Source of the DNA: Virgibacillus subterraneus
Lineage (GTDB): Bacteria > Bacillota > Bacilli > Bacillales > Amphibacillaceae
Length of the DNA: 64,000 nt
NCBI RefSeq assembly: GCF_900110695.1
Contig: NZ_FOEH01000010.1
Span: forward strand, 1-64,000
Reading direction: 5' to 3'
Made by a program: the position numbers and the translations under genes
Shown here: in pieces, positions 50,251 to 59,770 of the stretch
How positions within the stretch are numbered: the stretch's first letter is position 1
How the letters are laid out: each line of letters opens with the position of its first letter
The notes under the pieces: generated by a model
The model's database searches: none
Told to the model about the DNA's origin: nothing
Seen by the model: the letters and a program-made list of their open reading frames with translations, nothing else

Positions 50251-50311
50251 AACACCAATATAAACTCACGCTACACCCAGGGCATTGAGCAGAGCAGGAG
50301 GTATTATTGCT

Positions 50312-51151
50312 ATGAAAAGTAAGTTAATAGAATTTAGAAACGTGTCATTCAGGTACACTGAAGAAATGCCTTGGGTGCTGAAAGATTGTTCGTTCGAAAT
50401 CTATGAAAACGAAGAAGTAGCGATTATAGGTCATAATGGTTCAGGTAAATCAACTATTGCTAAGTTAATGAATGGTTTACTTTTCCCGGAAGAGGGAGCA
50501 ATTTTTATTAACGGCCAGCAAGTTACACAAGAGTCAATCTGGGAAATCCGGAAAGATGTTGGCATGGTTTTCCAAAATCCCGATAACCAATTTGTTGGAA
50601 CAACTGTACAGGATGACGTTGCATTTGGTATGGAAAATCGTGGGATACCTCGTGCTGAAATGGTTAAACGGATTGATGATACTTTATCTGCTGTCGGTAT
50701 GCTGGATTACCTTATGATCGAGCCACATAAACTTTCGGGAGGTCAAAAGCAGCGAGTAGCAATTGCAAGTGTCTTAGCGATTTTCCCACAAGTTCTAATA
50801 TTGGATGAAGCAACAGCTATGCTAGATCCAAAAGGTCGAACCGAAATTATGGAAACAATAACTAGTGTCCAGGAGAAACATCAACTTTCATTGATCACGA
50901 TTACCCACGATCTTCAGGAAGTAGTAAGAGCTGAGCGTGTAATTGTGATGAATGAAGGTGAAATCTGGGATGAGGCTGCACCACGGGAAATATTTGCAAA
51001 AAGGGCTGAACTGCGGAAAATTGGCTTAGATGTTCCATTTATTGCAATTTTATCTGATGCGTTATTAAAAGCTGGGGTATCGATTACAAATGAACCCTTA
51101 AATCAAAGAGAACTTCTGGAGGATTTATGGATATCACATTCAAGAACGTAA
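50312..51151 (+). CDS. ecfA1: energy-coupling factor transporter ATPase EcfA1
   Basis: A 279-residue ABC ATPase, one half of the shared motor of ECF vitamin/metal importers. Walker A is GHNGSGKST (about 41-49), the signature LSGGQKQRV (about 141-149) and Walker [10 protein letters not shown] (about 160). AGGAGGT lies 9 nt before ATG 50312; the upstream extension is untypical. The 3' end overlaps ecfA2 by 25 bp. Substrate-binding S proteins are elsewhere. Confidence 0.94.
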   Translation: MKSKLIEFRNVSFRYTEEMPWVLKDCSFEIYENEEVAIIGHNGSGKSTIAKLMNGLLFPEEGAIFINGQQVTQESIWEIRKDVGMVFQNPDNQFVGTTVQDDVAFGMENRGIPRAEMVKRIDDTLSAVGMLDYLMIEPHKLSGGQKQRVAIASVLAIFPQVLILDEATAMLDPKGRTEIMETITSVQEKHQLSLITITHDLQEVVRAERVIVMNEGEIWDEAAPREIFAKRAELRKIGLDVPFIAILSDALLKAGVSITNEPLNQRELLEDLWISHSRT

Positions 51152-51996
51152 ACTATATCTACCAAAAGGGTACACCCTTTGAACATAAAGCAATTGAAGA
51201 TTTATCTTTTGATATTCCGTCGGGTTCATTTGTAGCGATAATTGGTCACACTGGCTCTGGTAAATCAACACTTATTCAGCATCTGAATGGTTTGGTTCGT
51301 CCCAGTTCTGGTGATGTTACAATCGGTGATTTTTATTTAACAAAAGATGCAAAAGTTAAAAACATGAAAGAATTACGCAGTCGAGTTGGCGTTGTATTTC
51401 AATATCCGGAACACCAATTATTTGAAGAAACTGTTGAAAAAGATATAGCTTTCGGCCCAGAAAATTTTGATGTTCCGAAAGATGAAATACAAAAACGGAT
51501 TCGAGAGATAACACCTGATGTAGGAATACCTGAAGAATTATTAAAACGGTCACCATTCGAGTTAAGTGGTGGACAAATGCGCAGGGTAGCCATTGCGGGA
51601 GTACTTGCCATTAAACCTGAGGTTCTCGTATTGGATGAGCCTACTGCCGGACTTGATCCACGAGGGCAAAAAGAAATGATGAACATGTTCTATGAAATGC
51701 ATAGTAGACAAGGCCTAACTACAATTCTTGTAACTCATAGCATGGAAGACGCAGTTAAATATGCTGATCATGTAATTATATTAAATAATGGCACTAAATA
51801 TATGGAGGGGAAGCCAGAAGAAGTATTCATACAGAAAAAAGCCCTTGAAAAGGTTCAACTCGAAGTCCCGGATATAGTTCAATTTTTGAATGCTTTCGAG
51901 GAAAAGTTCGGGAAAAGAATTCCGTATAGACGGCAATCAATTGAAGAAATTGCAAGTGAAATTCAGCAATTTTTGGAGGGAGCTGAATCATCATGA
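51127..51996 (+). CDS. ecfA2: energy-coupling factor transporter ATPase EcfA2
   Basis: A 289-residue second ABC ATPase of the ECF module. Walker A is GHTGSGKST (about 39-47), the signature LSGGQMRRV (about 145-153) and Walker [13 protein letters not shown]. The C-terminal ~60 residues mediate ATPase pairing. CTGGAGG precedes ATG, within the end of ecfA1, and the stop overlaps ecfT by four bases (ATGA). Confidence 0.94.
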   Translation: MDITFKNVNYIYQKGTPFEHKAIEDLSFDIPSGSFVAIIGHTGSGKSTLIQHLNGLVRPSSGDVTIGDFYLTKDAKVKNMKELRSRVGVVFQYPEHQLFEETVEKDIAFGPENFDVPKDEIQKRIREITPDVGIPEELLKRSPFELSGGQMRRVAIAGVLAIKPEVLVLDEPTAGLDPRGQKEMMNMFYEMHSRQGLTTILVTHSMEDAVKYADHVIILNNGTKYMEGKPEEVFIQKKALEKVQLEVPDIVQFLNAFEEKFGKRIPYRRQSIEEIASEIQQFLEGAESS

Positions 51997-52796
51997 GTAA
52001 TTCATTAATCATTGGACAATACGTTCCTGGAAAATCCGTCATTCATCGGTTGGACCCACGAACAAAGATAATTATTATTTTCTTCTTCGTGTTCATCGTA
52101 TTCTTTGCAAACTCTGTTTTAAGTTATGGTGTTCTGACTGCTTTTGCGCTAGCGAGCATGTTTACGACACGAATTCCAATGTACTATATTATCAAAGGGT
52201 TAACGCCTGTGTGGTTCCTAATTGTGTTTACTTTCCTATTGCATCTAATCGTTACAAAAGAAGGATCAGTACTAATAGAATTCTTAGGTTTTAAAATTTA
52301 TTCTGGTGCACTTATTCAAGGTTTTGCTATTTCAATGCGGTTTTTCCTGCTTATTCTGGTAACATCACTCTTGACCTTAACAACAACACCGATTGAAATC
52401 ACAGACGCAATCGAGAATATACTACATCCTCTGAAAAAAATGAAGTTCCCTGTCCATGAGCTTGCACTTATGATGTCTATTTCGCTACGATTTATTCCGA
52501 CGCTCATGCAGGAAACAGAGAAAATATCAAGAGCACAAGCATCACGAGGTGTGGATTTTCGGACCGGTCCGCTTAAAGAACGAGTGAAAGCAGTTGTTCC
52601 CTTATTGGTTCCGCTATTCGTTAGTGCATTCAAGCGTGCTGAAGACCTTGCAATGGCTATGGAGGCTCGGGGGTATCAGGGAGGCGAAGGCCGAACGAAA
52701 CTGCGGGAGCTAAAAATCGAAAATCGCGATATATTTATTTATATATTATTCGTATTTGTAGTTGCCAGTCTATTTTTCACGAGAAACTGGAGTTAG
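51993..52796 (+). CDS. ecfT: energy-coupling factor transmembrane protein EcfT
   Basis: A 267-residue membrane coupling subunit that links EcfA1/A2 to interchangeable S components. Hydrophobic helices occupy about 25-130 and 240-260. The two coupling-helix motifs with Ala-Arg-Gly are visible as [13 protein letters not shown] and [14 protein letters not shown] (about 180-230). LDPRTKI at residues 21-27 is conserved. It is coupled to ecfA2. Confidence 0.94.
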   Translation: MSNSLIIGQYVPGKSVIHRLDPRTKIIIIFFFVFIVFFANSVLSYGVLTAFALASMFTTRIPMYYIIKGLTPVWFLIVFTFLLHLIVTKEGSVLIEFLGFKIYSGALIQGFAISMRFFLLILVTSLLTLTTTPIEITDAIENILHPLKKMKFPVHELALMMSISLRFIPTLMQETEKISRAQASRGVDFRTGPLKERVKAVVPLLVPLFVSAFKRAEDLAMAMEARGYQGGEGRTKLRELKIENRDIFIYILFVFVVASLFFTRNWS

Positions 52797-52821
52797 AAAG
52801 CAAGAAAGGGTTGGAGGAAGC

Positions 52822-53577
52822 ATGGAAAAAATCAAATGTGTTATTAGCTATGATGGTACGAACTTTTCAGGCTTTCAAATCCAGCCAAGAACACGTACCG
52901 TTCAAGGAGAACTAGAAAAGGCATTAACAAAGATTCATAAAGGGGAGCATATCCGGGTGCATGCCTCTGGCCGCACAGATACAGGAGTGCATGCGAAGGG
53001 GCAGACAATTCATTTTGAAACACCATTCACTCTGCCTCCTCAAAATTGGAAACAGGCGCTTAACACCCTTCTCCCCGTCGATTTAAACGTGTATAAAGTC
53101 GAGGTAGTTCCAGAATCGTTTCATGCCCGCTATGATGTTGCGGAGAAAGAGTATCGGTATTATGTCTGGAATGAACGAGAAAAAGATGTTTTCAAGCAAA
53201 ATTATATGTATCAATTTCCGTATTCTCTCGATATTCAAGCGATGCAATATGCATGCCGCTATTTTGAAGGAACCCATGATTTCACTACATTTTCATCAGC
53301 AAAAGCAACAATAAAAGGTAGTAAGGTGCGCCATATGTACGAAGTAACTTGCCACAAAGAGGGAAGTCAGATTGAATTTATTTTTCGTGGAAGCGGCTTT
53401 TTATACAATATGGTAAGGATTATCATCGGAGCCCTGCTGGATATTGGACAGGGAAGGCGCGAGCCAACTGATATCACTGATTTATTGGAAAAAAAAGACC
53501 GGCGACTACTCGGCGAAACCGTACCAGCACAGGGATTATATTTATGGCAGGTAAAGTATGAGGAGCCTCACCAGTAA
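52822..53577 (+). CDS. truA: tRNA pseudouridine(38-40) synthase
   Basis: A 251-residue enzyme modifying the anticodon stem. It begins KIKCVISYDGTNFSGFQIQP and has the catalytic Asp in GRTDTGVHAKGQ (about 50-61). FLYNMVRIIIGALLDIGQGR (about 194-213) is the C-terminal signature. ATG 52822 follows TTGGAGGAAGC; the longer in-frame extension lies in ecfT. It is last in ecfA1-ecfA2-ecfT-truA, the usual order. Confidence 0.95.
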   Translation: MEKIKCVISYDGTNFSGFQIQPRTRTVQGELEKALTKIHKGEHIRVHASGRTDTGVHAKGQTIHFETPFTLPPQNWKQALNTLLPVDLNVYKVEVVPESFHARYDVAEKEYRYYVWNEREKDVFKQNYMYQFPYSLDIQAMQYACRYFEGTHDFTTFSSAKATIKGSKVRHMYEVTCHKEGSQIEFIFRGSGFLYNMVRIIIGALLDIGQGRREPTDITDLLEKKDRRLLGETVPAQGLYLWQVKYEEPHQ

Positions 53578-53696
53578 ACTTAACAAGCAAAAAACGGTCA
53601 GATTTAATTAGAGCTTTTTTTTATGCAATCATTTACTAACCTTGTTGAACTAAGTACTCTTCACAAAGTCCTCATCCGACGATATTGCCTAAGTAC

Positions 53697-53910
53697 ATTT
53701 AGCGGAACCGGAGTCAGTTTTGCAGATTTGGCGGATCCTCATTCCGTAATTTCCTGTAAATCGGATGTTTGAAGCACGTTATGTAATCCTCTTTCCGCTA
53801 TTTGTACATTACACCCTCAAGTTTCTTGTTTTTTGAGCAATTAACGGAACGAGGATTCATCTCATCCCATTTGGGACGGATTTTTCCCTATTTAACGGAA
53901 CGAGGATCCG
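53697..53910. repeat. repeat family C: second inverted motif cluster
   Basis: Motif copies are at 53697 (forward), 53732 and 53783 (reverse), 53840 and 53891 (forward), with steps of 35, 51, 57 and 51 bp, matching the layout at 34710-34920. It occupies most of the truA-rplM gap. Open frames across it are chance. Confidence 0.75.
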
Positions 53911-54007
53911 CACCGCAGATTTATCGGTTCCCCTTTGCCTGTGTCACAATAGACAAAGAGCAACATAATTCACGAACAGAGCTCCTTTTAAAAAATCCCT
54001 CTAAAGC

Positions 54008-54037
54008 TTGACAAACACATTAGTGATGGTATATGAT
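54008..54037 (+). promoter_or_regulatory. rplM-rpsI promoter and leader
   Basis: TTGACA (54008-54013), an 18 bp spacer and TATGAT (54032-54037). The following leader (54060-54135, AACCGCGATTAGCCCCGGAA) may correspond to the Firmicute L13 leader, but I could not confirm the fold. Confidence 0.6.
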
Positions 54038-54147
54038 GATTATTGGCATTTTATTTCTAAAACCGCGATTAGCCCCGGAATCTAATTGTGTTGAAAATAT
54101 AGGAATAACAACTGAAACGAATTATTGAAATATGGAGGGAAACCATC

Positions 54148-54585
54148 ATGCGCACAACTTTCATGGCGAATGAAAATAACATTGAACGTAAATGGCTAGT
54201 TGTGGATGCTGAAGGTCTACGTTTAGGCCGCTTGGCAAGTGAGGTTGCTGCTATCCTTCGCGGGAAGCATAAACCAACTTACACACCACACGCTGATACA
54301 GGTGATAATGTAATTGTTATTAACGCTGAAAAAATAGAACTATCAGGTAATAAATTAAATGACAAAATGTACTATCGTCATACAGGCCACCCAGGTGGAA
54401 TAAAAGAACGTAATGCAAATGAAATGCGTACAAATTACCCTGAACAAATGATAGAGCTTGCTATAAAAGGTATGCTTCCAAAAGGTCCTTTAGGCCGTAA
54501 AATGGGTAAGAAATTGCACGTATTCAGAGGTTCTGAACACAATCATCAAGCACAAAAACCAGAAGTTTACGAGCTTCGTGGATAA
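54148..54585 (+). CDS. rplM: 50S ribosomal protein L13
   Basis: A 145-residue early-assembly protein. [20 protein letters not shown] (about 11-30), [20 protein letters not shown] and the [20 protein letters not shown] segment (about 106-125) match. ATGGAGGG precedes ATG. It forms an operon with rpsI 19 bp downstream. Confidence 0.97.
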   Translation: MRTTFMANENNIERKWLVVDAEGLRLGRLASEVAAILRGKHKPTYTPHADTGDNVIVINAEKIELSGNKLNDKMYYRHTGHPGGIKERNANEMRTNYPEQMIELAIKGMLPKGPLGRKMGKKLHVFRGSEHNHQAQKPEVYELRG

Positions 54586-54604
54586 TTAAAAGGAGGTTAA
54601 TCAA

Positions 54605-54997
54605 TTGGCACAAGTACAATACTACGGCACTGGTCGTCGTAAAAGATCAACTGCACGTGTACGTCTAGTTCCAGGAACTGGCCGTGTAGTTATAAATGAC
54701 CGTGATGCACAAGACTACTTTCCATATGAAACGCAACTATTAATTTTAAATCAACCACTTGCAACTACTGAAACTCAAGGAACTTATGATGTTTTAGTAA
54801 ACGTGCATGGTGGAGGATTTACTGGCCAAGCTGGTGCTATCCGCCACGGTGTCGCTCGTGCGCTTCTTAAAGCAGATCCTGAATACCGCGGTTCTCTAAA
54901 ACGCGAAGGATACCTAACACGTGACGCACGTGAAACAGAACGTAAGAAATACGGTCTTAAAGGCGCTCGTCGTGCACCACAATTCTCAAAACGTTAA
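54605..54997 (+). CDS. rpsI: 30S ribosomal protein S9
   Basis: A 130-residue protein whose C-terminal tail reaches the P-site t[23 protein letters not shown] (2-21), [20 protein letters not shown] (about 69-88) and the [17 protein letters not shown] tail are typical. TTG start, 8 nt after AAAGGAGG. Confidence 0.97.
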   Translation: MAQVQYYGTGRRKRSTARVRLVPGTGRVVINDRDAQDYFPYETQLLILNQPLATTETQGTYDVLVNVHGGGFTGQAGAIRHGVARALLKADPEYRGSLKREGYLTRDARETERKKYGLKGARRAPQFSKR

Positions 54998-55011
54998 TAT
55001 ATCTACATTCA

Positions 55012-55048
55012 AAGGCTCTCAACCATTATTGGTTGGGGGTCTTTTTTA
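55012..55048 (+). terminator. rplM-rpsI terminator
   Basis: AGGCTCTCAACC pairs with GGTTGGGGGTCT (G-U pairs) around ATTATT and ends in six T. Confidence 0.8.
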
Positions 55049-55285
55049 TGTGTAAAGTTGTTTGCCTAAAAAATAACAGCTCGAATAACTTTGCTCATAA
55101 TTCGAGGAGTGACAGGGCACTTATAATAAAACTCCTATTTTATTACACGGAAAGTACTTTAACCCTATTTCATCGCAGTTAATGTGTGATTTCATAGGCA
55201 AATTTGTTTATTTTCCTATTGTTTAGAAGGATTATCTTAATGTTTAATAGAAACTTATATTAAATAAAAAAGAGGAGGGATTATA

Positions 55286-57193
55286 ATGACCTTTGAATCC
55301 AGAATATTTTTAAAATTATCTTTCGCTATTGTATTGGGACTTAGCTTATTGTTCGTTTCATTAGGTTTCTTTAACCTTGATGAAGAAAGAGAAACTGTTG
55401 CGGCTACAGTAGATTCAGTTGATCTACAGGAAGTGTTCGAAAAGGCAGCTAAGGAATTTGGAGTTCCGCAAAGTGTTTTGATGGCAGTATCATATAATCA
55501 ATCGCGATGGGATCATCATGAAGGTCATAGTGAAGTAGGTGGCTACAGTCTTATGAACCTGGTGCATATTGATGGGAATCAAGATGCCAGCGGTAAGAAT
55601 GAGGAACAAATTGAAGCCTCTACAGACGATAATGATTCCGTTAACACACTGGACAAAGCAGCTCAATTGCTCAATGTGGATTTGGAAGTATTAAAAAATG
55701 ATCCCGAACAAAATATTCGTGGGGGAGCAGCCCTTCTTGCAATGTATGCAAAGGAAACAGTCGGAGAAACCCCATCTGATCTATCTGATTGGTATGGAGC
55801 AGTTGTAAAATACAGTGGTTCTGATATTAAAACTGTTGCTCAAGGGTTTGCAGATGATGTTTATAACACGCTTCAAGAGGGGGCAGAGAGAGTAACAATT
55901 AATGGACATGAAGTAAAATTAAAGGCGAAAAATGTTGAGCCAAATAAAGACACTGCAAAAAATATTCCGCTACGAAATGCCAAAAAGACAGGTGCTGATT
56001 GTCCAAACGGTCTAGAATGTACATTTATTCCTGCACTTTATGAGCAATTCTCTAGTAGTCCTGGTAGTTATGGGAACTATGATATCGCGAATCGTCCTGA
56101 TGATGGTCTAGATATCCGATATATAATCATTCATGATATTGAAGGCACTGCCGAATCAGCGATTAACCACTTTCGAAACAGATCTTACGTAAGCGCTCAT
56201 TATGTTCTTGACTCAGAAACAGGGGCCATTACACAGATGTTGAGAAATGAAGATGCAGGTTGGCATGCAGGTAATTGGTATTTTAATGCGCACTCCATTG
56301 GCTTGGAGCTTGAAGGATTTGCGGTTGAAGGGACAGATTGGTATAGTGAGCAAATGTATCGCTCATCTGCAAAATTGGTGAAATATTTGGCAGAAAAATA
56401 TGACATTCCACTTAATCGCCAGCATATAATTGGGCATGACGAAGTTCCGGGATTAACTCAAGCCAGACAGGGAACAATGCACTGGGACCCAGGTGCTTAT
56501 TGGAATTGGTCGCACTTCTTTAATCTTTTGGGAGAACCAGTTAACCCAAGTAATGGCAACAAAGACAGCGACATTATAACGATAAATCCTAATTACAATA
56601 CAAATAAGCCGACATTCACATACGGCTCAGAAGTACTGGAGCCTCAATCATCGAGTTTTATACATCTATACACTGAACCTAGTTTTGAGGCTCCGCTAAT
56701 CACTGATCCACTTCTTAGCAATAGTGGAACCAACCGTATTAATGATTGGGGGAACAAGGCTGCTATTGGGCAAAATTATTATAAAGTTGACGAAGAGGGA
56801 GATTGGACCGCAGTTTATTACGGTGGTCAGAAGGCGTGGTTTTTTAATCCAAACAATAAAAACGTTTCTCCAGGGAATGGAATTGTAATTAAACCTAAGG
56901 AAGGAATGGGGTCAATTCCTGTTTATGGGGCTGCTTATCCTGAAGTCGCTGCCTATGACGAAACAGGAATAGAAGAGTGGGCACAAGGAAACACTGAAAC
57001 ACTATACCAAATTTCTGAAGGACAATTCTATATAGCCACAGGACCGTTTCAATCAACTTATTACCATGCAAAGTATTTTAACGATCCGAAAACGAACCAA
57101 GTGGTGATAGGTGAAGAAGAATATTATCAAATTTCCTTTAATCACCGGCTTGGATTTGTTAAAAAAAGTGATGTTGAAGTCGTGAATCCTTAA
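55286..57193 (+). CDS. exported N-acetylmuramoyl-L-alanine amidase
   Basis: A 635-residue cell-wall hydrolase. A signal/anchor segment spans about residues 7-30. Residues ~45-185 resemble a lysozyme/transglycosylase-like helical domain (AAKEFGVPQSVLMAVSYNQS; GGAALLAMYAKE; WYGAVVKYSGS), but a catalytic Glu is not evident. The Amidase_2 (PGRP-like) domain, about 270-415, has zinc ligands in YIIIHD (about 281), a His in the SAHYVLD/GWHAG region and HWDPGAYW (about 397). The C-terminal ~190 residues look like SH3-type wall-binding repeats. GAGGAGGG precedes ATG; a terminator follows. Confidence 0.85.
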   Translation: MTFESRIFLKLSFAIVLGLSLLFVSLGFFNLDEERETVAATVDSVDLQEVFEKAAKEFGVPQSVLMAVSYNQSRWDHHEGHSEVGGYSLMNLVHIDGNQDASGKNEEQIEASTDDNDSVNTLDKAAQLLNVDLEVLKNDPEQNIRGGAALLAMYAKETVGETPSDLSDWYGAVVKYSGSDIKTVAQGFADDVYNTLQEGAERVTINGHEVKLKAKNVEPNKDTAKNIPLRNAKKTGADCPNGLECTFIPALYEQFSSSPGSYGNYDIANRPDDGLDIRYIIIHDIEGTAESAINHFRNRSYVSAHYVLDSETGAITQMLRNEDAGWHAGNWYFNAHSIGLELEGFAVEGTDWYSEQMYRSSAKLVKYLAEKYDIPLNRQHIIGHDEVPGLTQARQGTMHWDPGAYWNWSHFFNLLGEPVNPSNGNKDSDIITINPNYNTNKPTFTYGSEVLEPQSSSFIHLYTEPSFEAPLITDPLLSNSGTNRINDWGNKAAIGQNYYKVDEEGDWTAVYYGGQKAWFFNPNNKNVSPGNGIVIKPKEGMGSIPVYGAAYPEVAAYDETGIEEWAQGNTETLYQISEGQFYIATGPFQSTYYHAKYFNDPKTNQVVIGEEEYYQISFNHRLGFVKKSDVEVVNP

Positions 57194-57238
57194 CTAGAAG
57201 GGTTCAGTAACTAGAATATGTGTTGATGCTTTTATGTT

Positions 57239-57273
57239 AAGCGCCTATACCCTCAGGGATGTAGGCGTTTTTT
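57239..57273 (+). terminator. amidase terminator
   Basis: CGCCTATA pairs with TGTAGGCG (G-U) around CCCTCAGGGA, with six T after it. Confidence 0.8.
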
Positions 57274-57284
57274 AATATTGAATT

Positions 57285-57540
57285 AATAACATGATGATAT
57301 TCCTTTCATTAATACTGGACATTTAGTTGATGGAAAAATAGATTTAGAAAACATGAATTATATCCAATGAAAAATTTAATACTTTGGGAAGAAGCAAAAT
57401 CGTTGTAAATACATCTTATATTGACTAAGGGGGACTTAAGGAAATATTTGAAAAAGAAACAAAGGGTCTTGAACCTATTAATAGCCTAGAAGATTAACAT
57501 GATTTAAAAAAGCACGTAATTATATCAAAGACTTTCCAAG
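57285..57540 (+). pseudogene. possible degraded coding sequence
   Basis: No intact ORF is present, but short stretches read like protein in shifting frames: a segment starting IPFINTGHLVDGKIDLENMN near 57300, and KGLEPINSLED near 57460. Stops interrupt each frame. The original gene is not recognised. It may be chance AT-rich sequence. Confidence 0.25.
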
Positions 57541-57555
57541 GTAAACTGGGATTCT

Positions 57556-57597
57556 GAGTAAGTAAAATAAACCTTTAACGAATGCCAAGTTTTCTAA
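57556..57597 (+). repeat. family A element, 3' fragment
   Basis: AAGTAAAATAAACCTTTAACGAATGCC and AAGTTTTCTAA match the right end of the long subtype (compare 11867-11993). The left half is absent. Confidence 0.65.
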
Positions 57598-57677
57598 AGT
57601 TTTTATTTTTTAATAGAGCTTACTGTAAAAGTCTAGTATTATAAATATATGAATAATAGGTAGGGGAGGACAAATCA

Positions 57678-58850
57678 TTGAACAAGATTAAAACCTTAAC
57701 TGATAAGGACTTTGATAAGATTTTCTTGCTGTCGCAATACGCCTTTCAATATGATTTATCTGAAGAAGCTTTATTAAAAAAGCAGGAGGAAGCAAAGCGG
57801 CATACTATTTGGGGCTGGATGGAGGATGACCAGCTGGCAGCAAAACTCCACCTCATCCCACTGTCCTGTTATATTAATGGCAAAGCGTTTGAGATGGGTG
57901 GGATCAGCTCTATTGCAACATGGCCGGAATACCGCAGGCAAGGTTCTGTGAAAAATTTGCTTCACCATGCACTTAAACATATGAAAGAACAGGGTGAAGT
58001 CGTGTCATTTCTTCATCCATTTTCTTTTTCCTTTTATCGAAAGTATGGTTGGGAACACATTTTCTCAGAAAAAAAATACACAATCCCCTTGGAGAAGTTG
58101 AAACGTAAATGGGGAGCTGATGGATATATACAACGTGTGGATTCTGAAATATCCATTCTCCATAAGGTTTATACCGAATACGCCAAACAATTTAACGGTA
58201 CGCTTGTCCGTGACGAAAAATGGTGGGAACAGCGTGTGCTTAAAGGGGATTGGCATAAAGCAATCGCTTATGACGGAAATGATCAAGCGGAAGGTTATAT
58301 TATATATAAAGTAAAAGAAGAAAAAGTAACCGTCCATGAACTGGTATACAACTCTTTAAATGCTCAAAAGCTGCTGATCCAGTTTATGGCAAATCATGAT
58401 TCGATGGCTGACACAGTAGAGATGGTTGTACCAGAAAATGATAATCTGCATCTTTTAATCGATGAGCCACGATTTGATCAAAAGACGGAACCCTTTTTTA
58501 TGGCGCGTATCGTGGATGTATTGGAATTCCTAAAACAATATGCATTTCATGATGGTGGCGAACAATCACTTTCATTACATGTGGTAGATTCCTTTCTTCC
58601 TGAAAATAGCGGGGTTTATCAACTAAGACAAATCGGCAGTGAGACAGCAGTGAACCATTTATTTTATGGGGATCAGGGTGATCACGAGGGAATCCATTGT
58701 ACCATTCAGTATCTTACTTCTATGCTACTAGGATATAAACGTCCAATGGAACTGTATCATCTTGGTTTAGTCCGTGGTAATTATGAACAAATTGAGCAGC
58801 TGGATAGCATAATACCAAAGCGACAAACCTTTTTTCCGGATTTCTTTTAA
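57678..58850 (+). CDS. GNAT-family N-acetyltransferase, Eis-like
   Basis: A 390-residue protein with the Eis architecture: an N-terminal GNAT domain with the acetyl-CoA motif SSIATWPEYRRQGSVKNLLHHAL (about 77-99; R/Q-x-x-G-x-G/A type), a second GNAT-like domain and a C-terminal SCP2-like sterol-carrier fold (about 285-390) ending in PDFF. Eis proteins acetylate aminoglycosides or polyamines; the substrate here is unknown. TTG start after GGGGAGGA. Monocistronic. Confidence 0.8.
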   Translation: MNKIKTLTDKDFDKIFLLSQYAFQYDLSEEALLKKQEEAKRHTIWGWMEDDQLAAKLHLIPLSCYINGKAFEMGGISSIATWPEYRRQGSVKNLLHHALKHMKEQGEVVSFLHPFSFSFYRKYGWEHIFSEKKYTIPLEKLKRKWGADGYIQRVDSEISILHKVYTEYAKQFNGTLVRDEKWWEQRVLKGDWHKAIAYDGNDQAEGYIIYKVKEEKVTVHELVYNSLNAQKLLIQFMANHDSMADTVEMVVPENDNLHLLIDEPRFDQKTEPFFMARIVDVLEFLKQYAFHDGGEQSLSLHVVDSFLPENSGVYQLRQIGSETAVNHLFYGDQGDHEGIHCTIQYLTSMLLGYKRPMELYHLGLVRGNYEQIEQLDSIIPKRQTFFPDFF

Positions 58851-58855
58851 TGAAT

Positions 58856-58876
58856 AGGGAATTAATCCCTGCTTTT
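58856..58876 (+). terminator. acetyltransferase terminator
   Basis: AGGGA pairs with TCCCT around ATTAA, then GCTTTT. Short but well placed; a family A element begins at the T-run. Confidence 0.5.
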
Positions 58877-59001
58877 GGCAGTTAAGAAGAAAGTATAAAT
58901 ACTTTCTTACGTATAAGTACAACTATGACAAGTATTAGGGGTTCTGAAGGCAAAATACGTACTTTCATAAGAATCCCTTTAAACGAATTTCAAGTTTTCT
59001 A
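58877..59001 (+). repeat. family A element, long subtype
   Basis: It begins GGCAGTTAAGAAGAAAG, has the first hairpin (AAGAAAGTATAAATACTTTCTT, 58887-58908) and TATAAGTACAACTA. The interior carries TTAGGGGTTCT and AGAATCCCTTTAA, which pair, and it ends AAGTTTTCTAA. Confidence 0.85.
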
Positions 59002-59095
59002 AGCAGAAAATATTAAAAAGTGGGATATTTTAGTATATTACGTTAAAATAGATAGACATAGAAATATAATAGAACTATAAAAAGGAATGTCGTAT

Positions 59096-59770
59096 ATGAT
59101 CTATCCGGTTAACATTCTAAGGTTTCTCTTTTCACTAGATGATCATCTCTATCGTGTTCATAAAACAGAAACGCTAAAAAATCTGTGGAAGATCGTTTCT
59201 TTGCTCGTTTTGTTTAGTGTGGTCGTATACGCTTGGATGGCTATTTTAGGTATCGGGTCGGATATTATCTCGGAAAACGCGACAGCATTTAATCCGCTAG
59301 AATACGAGGAAAGTAAATTCTGGTTTATTCTTGGCAGGATTGGTTTTGCAATTTTATTTGCACTTTTGGTTTTATTTGTACCATCCTATTTATTTTATTT
59401 AATAACAGGTATACCTTATCAAAAACTATTAATCATGCAGGAAGTCGTTCTTTTGGTTTTACTGATTGAGCGAGTTATCTGGATACCATTAGTCGTTTAT
59501 TTCGGCTTGAATTGGTTCGTTTCACCACTATCATTTGGGGTCATTTCATCTTATTTCACTGATATACCTTGGGTTGTCTTTTTCTTTGGAACTATTTCAC
59601 TTTTCCAGCTTTGGATCATTTGGTTTCAGGTAAGGTTTTTAAATTATATGGCGACAGTTAGAAAACGCTGGATATGGTTTAGTGTCATCTTTCTACATAT
59701 TTTCTACTGGGCTGTTGTGACTGCGTTAGCTTATATGGATATTCATATGATAAGTGGGTGGTTTGAATGA
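59096..59770 (+). CDS. Yip1-like multispan membrane protein
   Basis: A 224-residue protein with about five hydrophobic helices (near 33-53, 82-108, 113-138, 150-168 and 192-215) and a cytosolic N-terminus (YPVNILRFLFSLDDHLYRVH). It resembles Bacillus YknW (Yip1 family), which assembles the YknXYZ exporter. ATG 59096 is chosen over 59087 because AAGGA would be only 1 nt from the latter. It overlaps the next gene by four bases (ATGA), so the two are coupled. Confidence 0.65.
   Translation: MIYPVNILRFLFSLDDHLYRVHKTETLKNLWKIVSLLVLFSVVVYAWMAILGIGSDIISENATAFNPLEYEESKFWFILGRIGFAILFALLVLFVPSYLFYLITGIPYQKLLIMQEVVLLVLLIERVIWIPLVVYFGLNWFVSPLSFGVISSYFTDIPWVVFFFGTISLFQLWIIWFQVRFLNYMATVRKRWIWFSVIFLHIFYWAVVTALAYMDIHMISGWFE

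Noticed and set aside
53802-54011. 69-codon open frame before rplM
   Set aside because: It lies in repeat family C and overlaps the rplM promoter; no ribosome binding site.
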